Positions 25,821 to 34,636 of a stretch of DNA of 64,000 nucleotides are shown one piece after another. Source of the DNA: Alicyclobacillus kakegawensis NBRC 103104. GTDB lineage: Bacteria > Bacillota > Bacilli > Alicyclobacillales > Alicyclobacillaceae. The stretch spans positions 62,001 through 126,000 of the forward strand of contig NZ_BCRP01000001.1 in assembly GCF_001552655.1 (NCBI RefSeq). Reading direction: 5' to 3'. How positions within the stretch are numbered: the stretch's first letter is position 1; each line of letters starts with the position of its first letter. The notes under the pieces were generated by a model. The model saw nothing but the letters and a program-made list of their open reading frames with translations. It had not been told where the DNA came from and ran no database searches. The position numbers and the translations under genes were made by a program.

Positions 25821-27083
25821 TCACCCCTCCCACAGTCGTTCGGCGAACGGATCGAGCGCTCCCGTAAGGGATTCCAGAAAGGTCATTCCGGTTCTGGTTT
25901 CAATCTCTAGCGGCGACACCATGACAGCCTCGACGGACACATACCGTGCCCTGCCGCCCACCCGGTCCACGTAGCCGGCGAAATCGTGAATCACGTAGTG
26001 CTTGCCGCCCTCCGAACCCAGGTACATCATGACGTGTCCCGGCATGAACAACAGGTCCCCCGCCGACAGCCCGGCCAGGATGTCCACCCTCGCCGGGGTG
26101 GACACGTGTTGTGGAAACACGATCCGATTGGGCAGGGCGACTTCCTGCATGGCGGCGTCGCGCGGCAGCTGGACGCCCACGGTGCGATACACGTCCATGA
26201 CGAAGCTGGAACAGTCGTGCATGCCAAAGGCGCCGCCCCAACCATAACGCTCGCCGAGCAGTCGAAAGGCCACACGTACGATGCTCTCGCGTGTGAACGG
26301 AAGGTATCCGACCTGGGTCCTGCCGTTATCACGAATCGACGCCATCATCGGGGTGAGTGTCCCTGCCTCGCTCCGGCACGGCCAGGCCACATGGATACTG
26401 CCAAACTCCCTTTCCGCGTCCCACAGCGGTAAAACCGCCGCGAACTCCACCGCCTTGTTGGAGACAGCAGGATGATATGCATCAGGCTGCGTAGCCACCC
26501 CGGTGTCCGCCACCACGAAAACGTGTTGCGGGTGAGCCCAGCGTTCAAACTCCGCCTGGGTCATATCGGCGACATCGCGATCCCGTACCCACCCGGCATA
26601 GGTGCGCGATATCACATAGCGCCACTCTCGGTCCCGGCTGAGTCCAAAACTCAGCAGCGGTTCAAAAGTGTGCAGTGTGGTATCCTGAAACTGGTCATCC
26701 ACACGGTCCTCCGGCGTCCGAAACGCCTTTGCAGCCGTTGGAAAGCGACGAAGATCCGTCTGCCGGACCGCGACCCCAGGTATGCAAGCCAAGACGGACG
26801 CTAAGGCGTTGTCCTCCACTTCGGCCCAGAATCTATCGCCCAGAGGCTCGCCGGTCTCGTCAAACAGCGTCCTTGCATCTCGTCGGACCGGTGGAATGGG
26901 CCGGTCAAGCGCCGGTGCAGCGAGCACCGCCGTCAGGTCAGTCAATCCCTCGCTGAAGCAAGCCAGGGCTTGGTTGCATGCGTCGCGGTCGCCGCTGCAG
27001 TGGCTGTCCGAGGGAAGACGGTCAAGCCAGTATTCAGGACAGAGGTGTTCATCGCGGACACCCCGGATGCATTCAGCCACCAT
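25821..27083 (-). CDS. NlpC/P60 family peptidase with N-terminal SH3-type region (YkfC-like)
   Basis: A 420-residue cysteine peptidase. The N-terminal 280 residues contain a stabilising domain (SFGLSRDREWRYVISRTYAG) and SH3-like segments; the C-terminal NlpC/P60 domain has the catalytic cysteine in GMHDCSSFVMDVYRTVG, a histidine in MPGHVMMYLG and the third polar residue in HYVIHDFAG. Such enzymes cut between D-Glu and the third residue of wall peptides. No signal peptide or membrane anchor is visible, so it should act on imported peptides, as YkfC does. ATG 27083 follows GGAGGGAG and overlaps the preceding damaged epimerase gene by 11 bases. Confidence 0.88.
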   Translation of the reverse strand: MVAECIRGVRDEHLCPEYWLDRLPSDSHCSGDRDACNQALACFSEGLTDLTAVLAAPALDRPIPPVRRDARTLFDETGEPLGDRFWAEVEDNALASVLACIPGVAVRQTDLRRFPTAAKAFRTPEDRVDDQFQDTTLHTFEPLLSFGLSRDREWRYVISRTYAGWVRDRDVADMTQAEFERWAHPQHVFVVADTGVATQPDAYHPAVSNKAVEFAAVLPLWDAEREFGSIHVAWPCRSEAGTLTPMMASIRDNGRTQVGYLPFTRESIVRVAFRLLGERYGWGGAFGMHDCSSFVMDVYRTVGVQLPRDAAMQEVALPNRIVFPQHVSTPARVDILAGLSAGDLLFMPGHVMMYLGSEGGKHYVIHDFAGYVDRVGGRARYVSVEAVMVSPLEIETRTGMTFLESLTGALDPFAERLWEG

Positions 27084-27591
27084 GGACTCCCTCCGCGTTA
27101 GAAATCGATACACCGAGGCCTAAACCCTCGGGAAGTTTTATCACCGGTCCATCGTAGTCAATTCCACCTGTGATGAGTGATTTTTTCACGAAGTCGGTCT
27201 CAGGTGAGTGGCCTGCATTGCCGAGCCGCTTAGCCAGCGGTAGGCCCAATTGCTTCGCGTAGAGATCATGGAGCGCTATATCCACCGCCGCCTTGGCAGA
27301 TGAATTATGCACAATAGCCTGTTGCACCTCGGCTCGCGCTGCCGCTTCGTCGGACAGGTCGAGCCTCTTGAGACGAGGCAGGATGAAATCCTCAATGACT
27401 GAACAGATGGAAGCCGTGGTTTCGCCCGTGATGGCCGGCGTCGGCGAAGCGGAACCCAGGCCGACGAGCCCTGTATCCGTTCGCAAGACTACCCGAATAT
27501 CCGATATGGTGTCAGCCTGGCGAACTGCTGTCCGAAATGTGGTACTCAAGGACAAACGGACCACTTCCACGGAGGCACTAGCAAGTTTCAC
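27073..27591 (-). pseudogene. Dipeptide epimerase (enolase superfamily) with the barrel deleted
   Basis: From GTG 27591 (after GGTGGGAG) an open frame of 172 residues has the enolase-superfamily N-terminal cap: LSLSTTFRTAVRQADTISD, VVLRTDTGLVGLGSASPTP, then AKAAVDIALHDLYAKQLGLP and LAKRLG. The first barrel strand begins (ETDFVKKS), but the frame passes at once to LITGGIDYDGPVIKLPEGLG, the C-terminal end of L-Ala-D/L-Glu epimerases. About 190 residues, including the KxK motif and all metal ligands, are missing, so the product cannot be an active epimerase. The reading frame is intact, indicating an in-frame deletion. Its neighbour encodes an NlpC/P60 peptidase, as in ykfB-ykfC. Confidence 0.75.
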
Positions 27592-27643
27592 TATTTGCTC
27601 CCACCATTCATTTGTTCTACATGGCGATATGTTTATAAGGTCG

Positions 27644-28966
27644 TTATCTAAAGTACCAAGATACAGTTTTCTGAATCTCCTGGGCGGCATGCTTTGGCGT
27701 CATCTGGTGAGTGAGCAAGGGTAGAAGAACCTTTTGTTCCGCGGAGAAAATCCCGTTCGTATCATTCACACTTTTATTTCCCTTCTTAGAGTTGATTGGT
27801 GTAGGAGGCGGAGTGTCCATTGGACTGCGAATTCCAAACACTGGGCTGATGGACCTTGTCTGATACCATTGATAAGCTTGAACGGATAGTGGATACTTAG
27901 GAGAAATGGTAACCCCCTTGATTGGCGAGATTTCTCCAGCAATATCTGAGAAGTCCTGTCCAAAAGCTGTTGTGGCTACATACTTGATTACTTCTTCCGC
28001 CGCTTTCTCCACCTGTGGGTTTTTGATATCATTGTTCATTGAGATGTTGCCATCCACGTACCAATCAATTCGAGACTGTTGACTAGGTTTCTCGGGTGGA
28101 ATTAAAAAGGCGCCGATGTGCAAATTCTTGTTGTCTTGTTCAATGGTCGGAATATCGAAGATCCCGTCCATCACCATCGCGGATTTCCCGAGTGCAAAAT
28201 TCGTTTCCTGCTCATTCCCGGCTGATCCTACAGCCTTAAAGTTTGGCTCAAAGTAGGCAGACAACTGCTGGTAATGAGCCAAAGCATCCACGAAAGCGGG
28301 ATTTGTATAATTGACCTTTTTGTCAACCAACTGCTGCGTAAACTTGTTTCCGAGGAACGTTGCCCCGATCTCGTCAAAGTTCAAAGCCAACATCCATCCC
28401 TGAATCCCCATGGCCTCTAGCGGGGTAACCCCGTGCCGTTTTAACACTTTGCAGATGTTGATAAAATCGGCCCATGTCTTCGGAGGCTGTAAATCGTACT
28501 TCTTGAAAATATCCGTGTTATAGAAAACTTCCATCGTTTGAATTGCAAAAGGTACACCGTATGTTTTCCCTTTGTATTGAGCCGCTTCTAATGCAGATTG
28601 ATTGGTGATATTTGAGAAATTCACAATCTTGTCCAGAGGTTTCAGCATGTTGGCCGCTGCGTATTGCTCTGTACCTTCTCCCGCGCGCTGATACATGATG
28701 TCAGGACCTTGCCCACCATCCATCGCCGTTTGCAACACAGAGTCGTAGTTCGTCGCTTGGATGGAGCGAAACTGAATTTTGATATTGTCCCCTTTCTTGT
28801 TCAACGCGTCCTGAACCTTCTGCCATAATGGAGCATCTTGGGAACGCCACGACCAAACAGTCACTGTTGTCGATCCAGAAGACCCCGTCGTTCCGCAAGC
28901 AGATAATAACCCACCGCTCATGCCCACTACAGCGAGGACGCACAATACCTTTTCCATTCCTTTCAT
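27644..28966 (-). CDS. Sugar ABC transporter substrate-binding lipoprotein
   Basis: A 440-residue extracellular solute-binding protein of the CUT1 (family 1) type. The signal peptide ends with lipobox LLSAC at about residues 20-24, so it is a membrane-anchored lipoprotein. Fold motifs include VTVWSWRSQDAPLWQKVQDAL, GQGPDIMYQRAGEG, GKTYGVPFAIQTMEVFYNTDIF and NFALGKSAMVMDG. ATG 28966 or the adjacent GTG 28969 follows GGGAGGG. It comes after the two permease genes rather than before them. Context suggests amino sugars or muropeptides as ligands. Base composition is clearly more AT-rich than the flanking 10 kb. Confidence 0.9.
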   Translation of the reverse strand: MKGMEKVLCVLAVVGMSGGLLSACGTTGSSGSTTVTVWSWRSQDAPLWQKVQDALNKKGDNIKIQFRSIQATNYDSVLQTAMDGGQGPDIMYQRAGEGTEQYAAANMLKPLDKIVNFSNITNQSALEAAQYKGKTYGVPFAIQTMEVFYNTDIFKKYDLQPPKTWADFINICKVLKRHGVTPLEAMGIQGWMLALNFDEIGATFLGNKFTQQLVDKKVNYTNPAFVDALAHYQQLSAYFEPNFKAVGSAGNEQETNFALGKSAMVMDGIFDIPTIEQDNKNLHIGAFLIPPEKPSQQSRIDWYVDGNISMNNDIKNPQVEKAAEEVIKYVATTAFGQDFSDIAGEISPIKGVTISPKYPLSVQAYQWYQTRSISPVFGIRSPMDTPPPTPINSKKGNKSVNDTNGIFSAEQKVLLPLLTHQMTPKHAAQEIQKTVSWYFR

Positions 28967-29062
28967 CACATTATCCCTCCCATATATCCTCTCTAAGACT
29001 GGGCCTCTGTAGCCAAAATCAACGTCTGACCCTGGGCATCACTCCTTTGAGAGATCAGAGTG

Positions 29063-29884
29063 CTAAAGTTTCACAGCGCCGGCTGTCATGTTGCGAATGA
29101 ATTGACGCGATGCGAAGATAAAGACGAAGAGCGTCGGCAGCATCACTATGACCAGTGACGGCAAGAGCAAATTCCATTGGGTCGCGTACTGACCGATAAA
29201 CGAAAGGACCCCAACCGCAACGGTCATATGGTCGGGATTGGATAATAAAACAAGTGGAAAAAACAGGCCATTCCAGGCCGAAACAAAATTGAGTAGCGCC
29301 ACCGTCGTCAATGACGGACGAATAAGCGGGAGAATGATCCTATAAAATACATGGAAATAACCAGCCCCATCAATCAATGCCGAGTCTTCTATATCTTTCG
29401 GAACTGATCGAATGAAATTGACAAGCAGGAAGACACTAAATGACATCCCGCTCGCTGAATACACGAGGATGACGGAAATAAGATTATCGAGCAGATTGAG
29501 TTGACGCATTAAAATGAACAGCGGAACCGCAATCATCTGAATCGGAAGCGCCAGTCCAGCTAAGAACCCCAAGTAAATCAATTGATTTCCGATAAATTGA
29601 AACCTGGCTATGGCGTATGCCGCCATAGAAGAGAACAAGATTATGACGGCCACAGAGACAACCGAAACAATCGCCGTGTTAATCAGAAATCTGCCGAGTC
29701 TTCCGTCGGACCAAGCCGTAGCATAATTCGACCAGTATATTTTTTCTGGTAGGCTGAACGGGTGTCCAACGATTCCGGGTAGGTCTTTGAAGGACAGGGA
29801 TACCAAATCGAGCAGTGGCAGCACTATCACAAGGGCACATAGAATGAGCAGCAAGTAGGAGATGACAGGTCGCTTCGCCTGCAT
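29063..29884 (-). CDS. Sugar ABC transporter permease, MalG type
   Basis: A 273-residue inner-membrane permease with six hydrophobic segments. The EAA loop is EDSALIDGAGYFHVFYRIILP near residues 180-200, the contact site for an ATPase. It pairs with the MalF-type permease that ends 22 bases upstream. No ATPase gene is in the window; Gram-positive CUT1 systems often share one (MsmX-like). Confidence 0.92.
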   Translation of the reverse strand: MQAKRPVISYLLLILCALVIVLPLLDLVSLSFKDLPGIVGHPFSLPEKIYWSNYATAWSDGRLGRFLINTAIVSVVSVAVIILFSSMAAYAIARFQFIGNQLIYLGFLAGLALPIQMIAVPLFILMRQLNLLDNLISVILVYSASGMSFSVFLLVNFIRSVPKDIEDSALIDGAGYFHVFYRIILPLIRPSLTTVALLNFVSAWNGLFFPLVLLSNPDHMTVAVGVLSFIGQYATQWNLLLPSLVIVMLPTLFVFIFASRQFIRNMTAGAVKL

Positions 29885-29905
29885 AGTTGCACTCCTTTCA
29901 CCTCT

Positions 29906-30823
29906 CTAAAAAAGATCCGCGGAAGCACGCTTCTGCAACAGTACAAGAATGGCAGAAACAGCCATGACAATGACAAATCCGAGAACAGCCAGTGCCGTGG
30001 CCAGACCGACACCTTGTGCGGTTGTACCGAATCCCCCGAAAGCTGTGCGGTAGAAGAGTGTCCCGATTACATCTGTTGCATAATTTGGTCCTGCTTGTGT
30101 GCCTTCCATTATGTAGATGTAATCAAAAGCCCCGAAAGCCCCGACAAAATTTAATGTCGTGATCGTCAAGAAGGTGGGCTTGATGATGGGGAAGATCACA
30201 GACACGAATGTTCTAAACTGACTTGCCCCATCCGCCTTTGCTGCCTCAATCACTTCATTGGGAACACCTATTAAGGCCGCTACAAAAATGAGAATCGGCA
30301 GCCCCATGCCCGCCCATGCGGTGATGACGGCGATGGTTGGCAGCGCCCAGACTTCGCTTCCTAAAAACGGAATATTTAATTTATACAAATGGAGATCTTG
30401 CAAGATTGTCGGGATCGCACCATCATTGGGCTCTAAGTACATCGCCCACAGATAAGCAACTACCACTGGAGGAACGACCATCGGTACAAAGTAGATGACC
30501 TGAAACCAGCGTGAAATAGACTCTCGAACACGTACCAGCAAATATGCCAGACCCAGTCCAAAGACTGTAGTCAACGCCATTGACAATATAAAGAAGTAGA
30601 AATTATGCCATACAGCGCGCCAAAATTGCCCAGCAAACGCATGGGAAAATAAGATATATGAGAAATTTTTAAATCCGACAAAATCAGTAAGCGGACCGAC
30701 GCCGTCGTAGTTGTAAAGACTGTAGCGGATGCTTGAAACGAACGGATAGACAATGAAGGATGCGTAAAGGAGTACGGCAGGTGCAAGAAAGGTTATGACG
30801 ACTAGACGAGTTCGACGCTGCAA
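29906..30823 (-). CDS. Sugar ABC transporter permease, MalF type
   Basis: A 305-residue permease with six to seven membrane helices. The EAA loop is EVIEAAKADGASQFRTFVSV, followed by IFPIIKPTF. The N-terminus TFLAPAVLLYASFIVYPFVSSIRYSLYN is typical of MalF/UgpA proteins. It is the first gene of the minus-strand importer operon, and the AT-rich divergent spacer before it contains two inverted repeats that may be operators. Confidence 0.92.
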   Translation of the reverse strand: MQRRTRLVVITFLAPAVLLYASFIVYPFVSSIRYSLYNYDGVGPLTDFVGFKNFSYILFSHAFAGQFWRAVWHNFYFFILSMALTTVFGLGLAYLLVRVRESISRWFQVIYFVPMVVPPVVVAYLWAMYLEPNDGAIPTILQDLHLYKLNIPFLGSEVWALPTIAVITAWAGMGLPILIFVAALIGVPNEVIEAAKADGASQFRTFVSVIFPIIKPTFLTITTLNFVGAFGAFDYIYIMEGTQAGPNYATDVIGTLFYRTAFGGFGTTAQGVGLATALAVLGFVIVMAVSAILVLLQKRASADLF

Positions 30824-30895
30824 ATCCTATCCCCCCTAAATTTCATATGTTGTGACTCTTCTCGTGTATCTTGAATCCAAACAACGCAATACCAC

Positions 30896-30922
30896 GTTTG
30901 TAAAAGAGGCACTGCTACAAAC
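30896..30922. promoter_or_regulatory. Inverted repeat in the importer-namZ spacer
   Basis: GTTTGTA (30896-30902) and TACAAAC (30916-30922) are perfect inverted arms 13 bases apart, about 75 bases before the MalF-type gene. The rest of this 287-base spacer is AT-rich and holds no gene. Confidence 0.4.
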
Positions 30923-30975
30923 ACTCACTGCGAACAGCCTCGCACTCGTGCATGAACCTTACTCGGCACCTCTTT

Positions 30976-30990
30976 TGAAATTAAATTTCA
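30976..30990. promoter_or_regulatory. Candidate MurR-type operator (perfect palindrome)
   Basis: TGAAATTAAATTTCA is a perfect 7+1+7 palindrome midway between the divergent importer and namZ genes. A related sequence, 13 of 15 bases identical, lies at 34570-34584 in front of the RpiR-family regulator. It is likely the regulator's binding site; a -10-like TATAAT for namZ follows at 31067-31072. Confidence 0.6.
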
Positions 30991-31110
30991 TTGTATGGAC
31001 TCATATTTATAAACATATTATCATATAGTCAATTCGATTCGTCAATTCAAAGTATCAGATCAATGTTATAATTTCTGATATGGAATTGTCGATCACATTG
31101 GAGGATAATC

Positions 31111-32265
31111 ATGGACGCATCCTTTGGAGTCGAAGTCCTTATGTCCAAGCGAATTGATCTCCTTCGCGGCAAGCAAATCGGAATTGTCTCCAACTACGCC
31201 ACCACCGACAGGCATTTCCGTCCGACGATCAACCTGCTCATCGAAGCGACGGAATGGCGAGTGACAACCTTGTTGGCCCCCGAGCACGGCCTCGTGGGCT
31301 GCGCGAAGGAGGGAGAGTTCGTTGAATCCCAAACTGATGCTCACAGCGGTCTCACAGCCTACAGTCTCTATGGGAAACACCAAAGGCCGACCCGAGAGAT
31401 GCTGACGAACGTGGACGTTCTCGTGATCGACCTGGTGGATATCGGGGTGCGTTACTACACGAACATCGGCATCGCTGTCAATTGCCTGGAGGCCTGCGCG
31501 GAGCTGGGTCTTCCAGTGGTCGTGCTGGATAGACCCAACCCTCTTAACGGAGTGACGCGGGAGGGAAACATTTTATCGGCGCCGTTTGTTTCCCTGGTCG
31601 GGAGAGTGGCCATTCCCAATCGCCACGGGCTCACGCTGGGTGAGATACTGCATTACTGCAACCACCAGTTGAGGAAGCCGTGCAACTTGACCATTGTCCG
31701 CGCCGAAGGATGGGACAGAGATGTGCTACTGCCCGACACCAACCTCCCTTTCATTTGCTCATCCCCGAACACCACATGCTTTGACATGGCGCTTTTGTAT
31801 GCCGGCACGTGCCTCGCTGAAGGCACCAATCTCAGCGAGGGCCGCGGTACCACGCACCCGTTTGAAATCATTGGGGCGCCCTATGCCGACGCCCATCGGG
31901 TTGCTGAAGTGTTTGCCCAAGCGAATCTGCCTGGTGTCGTCGCCCAGCCAGTCTCCTTTGTGCCGACGTACCAGAAGTACACTGGAGAACTGTGTCAAGG
32001 CGTACGGTTGCACGTGACAGACCCGAACACCATACAACCGGTAAAGACAGGGCTGCTGCTGATAGAGACATTTGCCAAGCTCTATCCAGATGCATTCCGG
32101 TTTGTTGAACCTCAGAGTGAAAAGGGATGCTTCTTCGACCTGCTGGCCGGAACAGATAGCTTGCGAAAGATGGTTCTGGAGGAGCGAAGCTTGGACTATT
32201 TCTCCGAATCGGCTCAAGACCTGGAGACATTCAACAAGAATATCGTGCAGTTCTATCTCTACTAG
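31111..32265 (+). CDS. namZ: Exo-beta-N-acetylmuramidase NamZ family (DUF1343)
   Basis: A 384-residue DUF1343 protein; the characterised member, NamZ of Bacillus subtilis, releases MurNAc from non-reducing ends of peptidoglycan chains. Family motifs seen are GKQIGIVSNYATT, TLLAPEHGLVG, DVLVIDLVDIGVRYYTNI, VVVLDRPNPLNG, TNLSEGRGTTHPFEIIGAP and VSFVPTYQKYTGELCQGVRLHV. ATG 31111 follows TTGGAGGATAATC. Unlike secreted Bacillus homologues, no signal peptide is seen, so it should be cytoplasmic. It is followed by the AmiE-like gene, as in the ybbC-ybbE locus. Confidence 0.9.
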   Translation: MDASFGVEVLMSKRIDLLRGKQIGIVSNYATTDRHFRPTINLLIEATEWRVTTLLAPEHGLVGCAKEGEFVESQTDAHSGLTAYSLYGKHQRPTREMLTNVDVLVIDLVDIGVRYYTNIGIAVNCLEACAELGLPVVVLDRPNPLNGVTREGNILSAPFVSLVGRVAIPNRHGLTLGEILHYCNHQLRKPCNLTIVRAEGWDRDVLLPDTNLPFICSSPNTTCFDMALLYAGTCLAEGTNLSEGRGTTHPFEIIGAPYADAHRVAEVFAQANLPGVVAQPVSFVPTYQKYTGELCQGVRLHVTDPNTIQPVKTGLLLIETFAKLYPDAFRFVEPQSEKGCFFDLLAGTDSLRKMVLEERSLDYFSESAQDLETFNKNIVQFYLY

Positions 32266-32332
32266 AGACTGAGTCGATAGAGCGCGTCTCCCGGCATTGT
32301 GTCAACCGCATGTGACAGGCAGGTGAGGTGAA

Positions 32333-33388
32333 GTGTATGTCCGCAGGGACAGGCTCACAGCTCTCGGCAGCCGTTTGCAGCAGGAAGTGGATTCATTTCG
32401 GATTCCTGGGGCAGTCGTTGCCCTGGGGAATCGGCAAGAGATCGTTTATTTCGAGACATTCGGATACGCAGAAAACCGCAACGGCGCCGTCCGGAAGATG
32501 TCGCCAGATACCCTGTTTGACCTCGCTTCTCTGACCAAGGTTGTAGCCACGCTGCCGTCGTTGCTCATGCTGATGGACGACGGGCGCCTGCGTCTCTCAG
32601 ACAAGGTGGTGGATTTTATCCCCGAGTTTCCTGACCACGAAGTCTGTGTCCTGCACCTGCTCACCCATACCTCGGGATTGCCCGCGTCTCGTCCCTACCA
32701 TCGAATCTGCAAGACTCCAGATGACATCTGGCATCGGGTTCGGACAGAAACCCTGGAGTACCAACCGGGCACTCGCGTCGTATACAGCGATGTCGGATTC
32801 ATGCTGCTGGCCCAGATCATCCAAGTTGTGAGCGGTCAACCGATAGACGAATACGCCCGCCAGCACGTCTTCCAACCGTTGAGGATGAATCGAACGACGT
32901 ACTGTCCATCACGCGAGTTGCAAAACCTGTGTGCTGCAACCGAAGCGAGTCATAACGGACCGGCCAAAGTCGGCATAGTGCATGACGAGAACGCCGAGGC
33001 CATGGGCGGAATTTCTGGCCACGCTGGCCTGTTTGCCCCCATGACGGACCTCATCCGCTACGTCCAGATGTGGACGTCCCTCCAGTACGCCCTGCTGTCA
33101 TCCGTAGTGCGTCGTGTGGCCGTCCGCTGTCACACCGCAGACCTGGACGGCCGCCGCGGCTTGGGTTGGGTGTGCCGAGGAGACAGATACGATCACATGG
33201 GCGATACGTGGCCGCAAACAGCCGTTGGGCACACCGGCTTTACCGGTACCAGCCTCGCGTTCGACCCGGAAACCGGCCTATGGATGATACTGCTGACCAA
33301 TGACGTCCATTACGGAAGGGAGAACCGGACCATCGTGAGGCTGAGAAGCTTGTTGCACAACATAGCGGGCAGCGCCATTGTGCCTTGA
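32333..33388 (+). CDS. Beta-lactamase-fold serine hydrolase, AmiE-like
   Basis: A 351-residue class C beta-lactamase-related protein. The nucleophile motif SxxK is in FDLASLTKVVAT (near residue 65), the tyrosine motif in VVYSDVGFMLLAQI, and the third motif is HTG in AVGHTGFTGTSL. LLTHTSGLPASRPYHRI is typical of the family. AmiE of the Bacillus MurNAc locus is an N-acetylmuramyl-L-alanine amidase of this fold, and the position after namZ supports the same role: freeing MurNAc from stem peptides. No signal peptide is visible. It starts at GTG 32333 after AGGTGAGGTGAA. Confidence 0.82.
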   Translation: MYVRRDRLTALGSRLQQEVDSFRIPGAVVALGNRQEIVYFETFGYAENRNGAVRKMSPDTLFDLASLTKVVATLPSLLMLMDDGRLRLSDKVVDFIPEFPDHEVCVLHLLTHTSGLPASRPYHRICKTPDDIWHRVRTETLEYQPGTRVVYSDVGFMLLAQIIQVVSGQPIDEYARQHVFQPLRMNRTTYCPSRELQNLCAATEASHNGPAKVGIVHDENAEAMGGISGHAGLFAPMTDLIRYVQMWTSLQYALLSSVVRRVAVRCHTADLDGRRGLGWVCRGDRYDHMGDTWPQTAVGHTGFTGTSLAFDPETGLWMILLTNDVHYGRENRTIVRLRSLLHNIAGSAIVP

Positions 33389-33462
33389 CGCACGCAACAG
33401 GGTGAAGGGTTGGCGGCCAATAGGCGTCGCCGTCCCTTTGTTCCCTGCCCAATGACGACCGT

Positions 33463-34470
33463 TCAGACGTCTCTCTGTTGGGCCGTAAGCGCCAATCGTC
33501 GCGCGATGTCAGCCTGACCCCTCACGGCGGCGTCGGAACCCTCGCTTGCCGCCTGCCATAGACGAATGGCCCGCAGAATCGAGCCCGCAGCCGGCGCACG
33601 CCGCAAGACGGAGCACACGACCCCTCCAGGCAACAATCGGACAAGCCGCTCCCGAAGGACATCGCTTCGCGTGAACAGGCTGCCAGCGAGCACCACGTTC
33701 CTCGGTGTATCCGGGGGCAGCTTTTGCCACACCGCTTCAATCAAGTGCTGATGGTCCACCACAGCGGTGTCCGTGATAGCCTGGGCGACCGGATCGGCAT
33801 GAACGTGGGCAGCCTCAAGCACGACCCGAGCAAAGGCTGCCACCGCGGCCACTGGCTGGGTGGATTCGTAAACACGCGAAATCAGGTCCGAGGCCTCGCG
33901 TACATGGAACCACCGTTGAGCCATGTCCCACAAGATGGTCTTGGGCCCCCGCTCTTCGAAGGCCTGAATGGCAGCCATCAGGCCCTTTCGGCCTATGTCG
34001 AAGCCACTGCCTTCGTCGCCTATCAGGCTGCCAAAACCGCCTGCGCGCACGACGGTCCCGTCCGCCGTCTCTCCGAGCGCGATTGACCCTGTCCCAGCAA
34101 TCAAGACCGTGCCGGGTTGGCCTTCGGTACCCGCAGCGAGCGCAGCCAAACCATCGTTCACAACCTCCAGCTTGGCTGGCTCAAGTTGCTCCTGCATGGC
34201 TGCGCGAATACGCTCCGCCTGCTGGGGTCTATCGACGCCTGCCAAGGCAAAGGAAACGGCATCCGGCTTCACCTTGGCCGGGTAATGCTCGCCGACCTGG
34301 CACAGCGTGGCGTCAACAAGCCGGCTCAACTCAGACAAGCTGCGGTCAAGGCCGACTCCCTGCGGGTTGCACCCTGCGCCGACGGCCGTCGCCACAACAG
34401 ATGTGTGGGTGTCCACGGCCATGACCTCGGTTTTGCTGCCACCGCCGTCCACCCCGACGAATATGGCCAT
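33463..34470 (-). CDS. BadF/BadG-type amino sugar kinase (MurNAc/GlcNAc kinase candidate)
   Basis: A 335-residue ASKHA kinase. The phosphate-1 motif is FVGVDGGGSKTEVMAVD at the N-terminus; VLIAGTGSIALG is the phosphate-2 motif, GGFGSLIGDEGSGFDIGRKG the substrate loop, and NVVLAGSLF the adenosine region. This family includes N-acetylglucosamine kinases and MurK, which phosphorylates MurNAc and GlcNAc. With an ABC importer, not a PTS, in the cluster and murQ needing MurNAc-6-phosphate, a MurK role is the best guess. ATG 34470 follows GGGGGTGAA; the frame is open to 34551 but that part lies over the promoter. Confidence 0.85.
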   Translation of the reverse strand: MAIFVGVDGGGSKTEVMAVDTHTSVVATAVGAGCNPQGVGLDRSLSELSRLVDATLCQVGEHYPAKVKPDAVSFALAGVDRPQQAERIRAAMQEQLEPAKLEVVNDGLAALAAGTEGQPGTVLIAGTGSIALGETADGTVVRAGGFGSLIGDEGSGFDIGRKGLMAAIQAFEERGPKTILWDMAQRWFHVREASDLISRVYESTQPVAAVAAFARVVLEAAHVHADPVAQAITDTAVVDHQHLIEAVWQKLPPDTPRNVVLAGSLFTRSDVLRERLVRLLPGGVVCSVLRRAPAAGSILRAIRLWQAASEGSDAAVRGQADIARRLALTAQQRDV

Positions 34471-34534
34471 TCCGGGTTCACCCCCAAGCCGGATCGGTTT
34501 TATTTTGACACTTCGGCAAAATACCGCTACACTC

Positions 34535-34564
34535 ATAGTAACTCGTTTCATAATTTATGGGCAA
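34535..34564 (-). promoter_or_regulatory. Sigma-A-like promoter for the kinase gene
   Basis: On the minus strand TTGCCC (34559-34564) and TACTAT (34535-34540) are 18 bases apart, about 65 bases before the kinase start. The candidate operator at 34570-34584 lies just upstream of the -35 box. Confidence 0.45.
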
Positions 34565-34569
34565 TCCTT

Positions 34570-34584
34570 TGAAATAAAAGTTCA
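34570..34584. promoter_or_regulatory. Second candidate MurR-type operator
   Basis: TGAAATAAAAGTTCA differs from the perfect palindrome at 30976-30990 at two of 15 positions. It lies between the divergent kinase and regulator genes, suggesting autoregulation together with control of the kinase. Confidence 0.5.
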
Positions 34585-34636
34585 GTGATGAACTCAGCGG
34601 AAAAGCGTCGCGTTGTCTGCGGGAGGCAGTCATCCT

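Noticed and set aside
27644-30823. A missing importer ATPase interpreted as a broken transporter
   Set aside because: Carbohydrate importers of Gram-positive bacteria commonly borrow a shared ATPase, and both permeases keep intact EAA loops.
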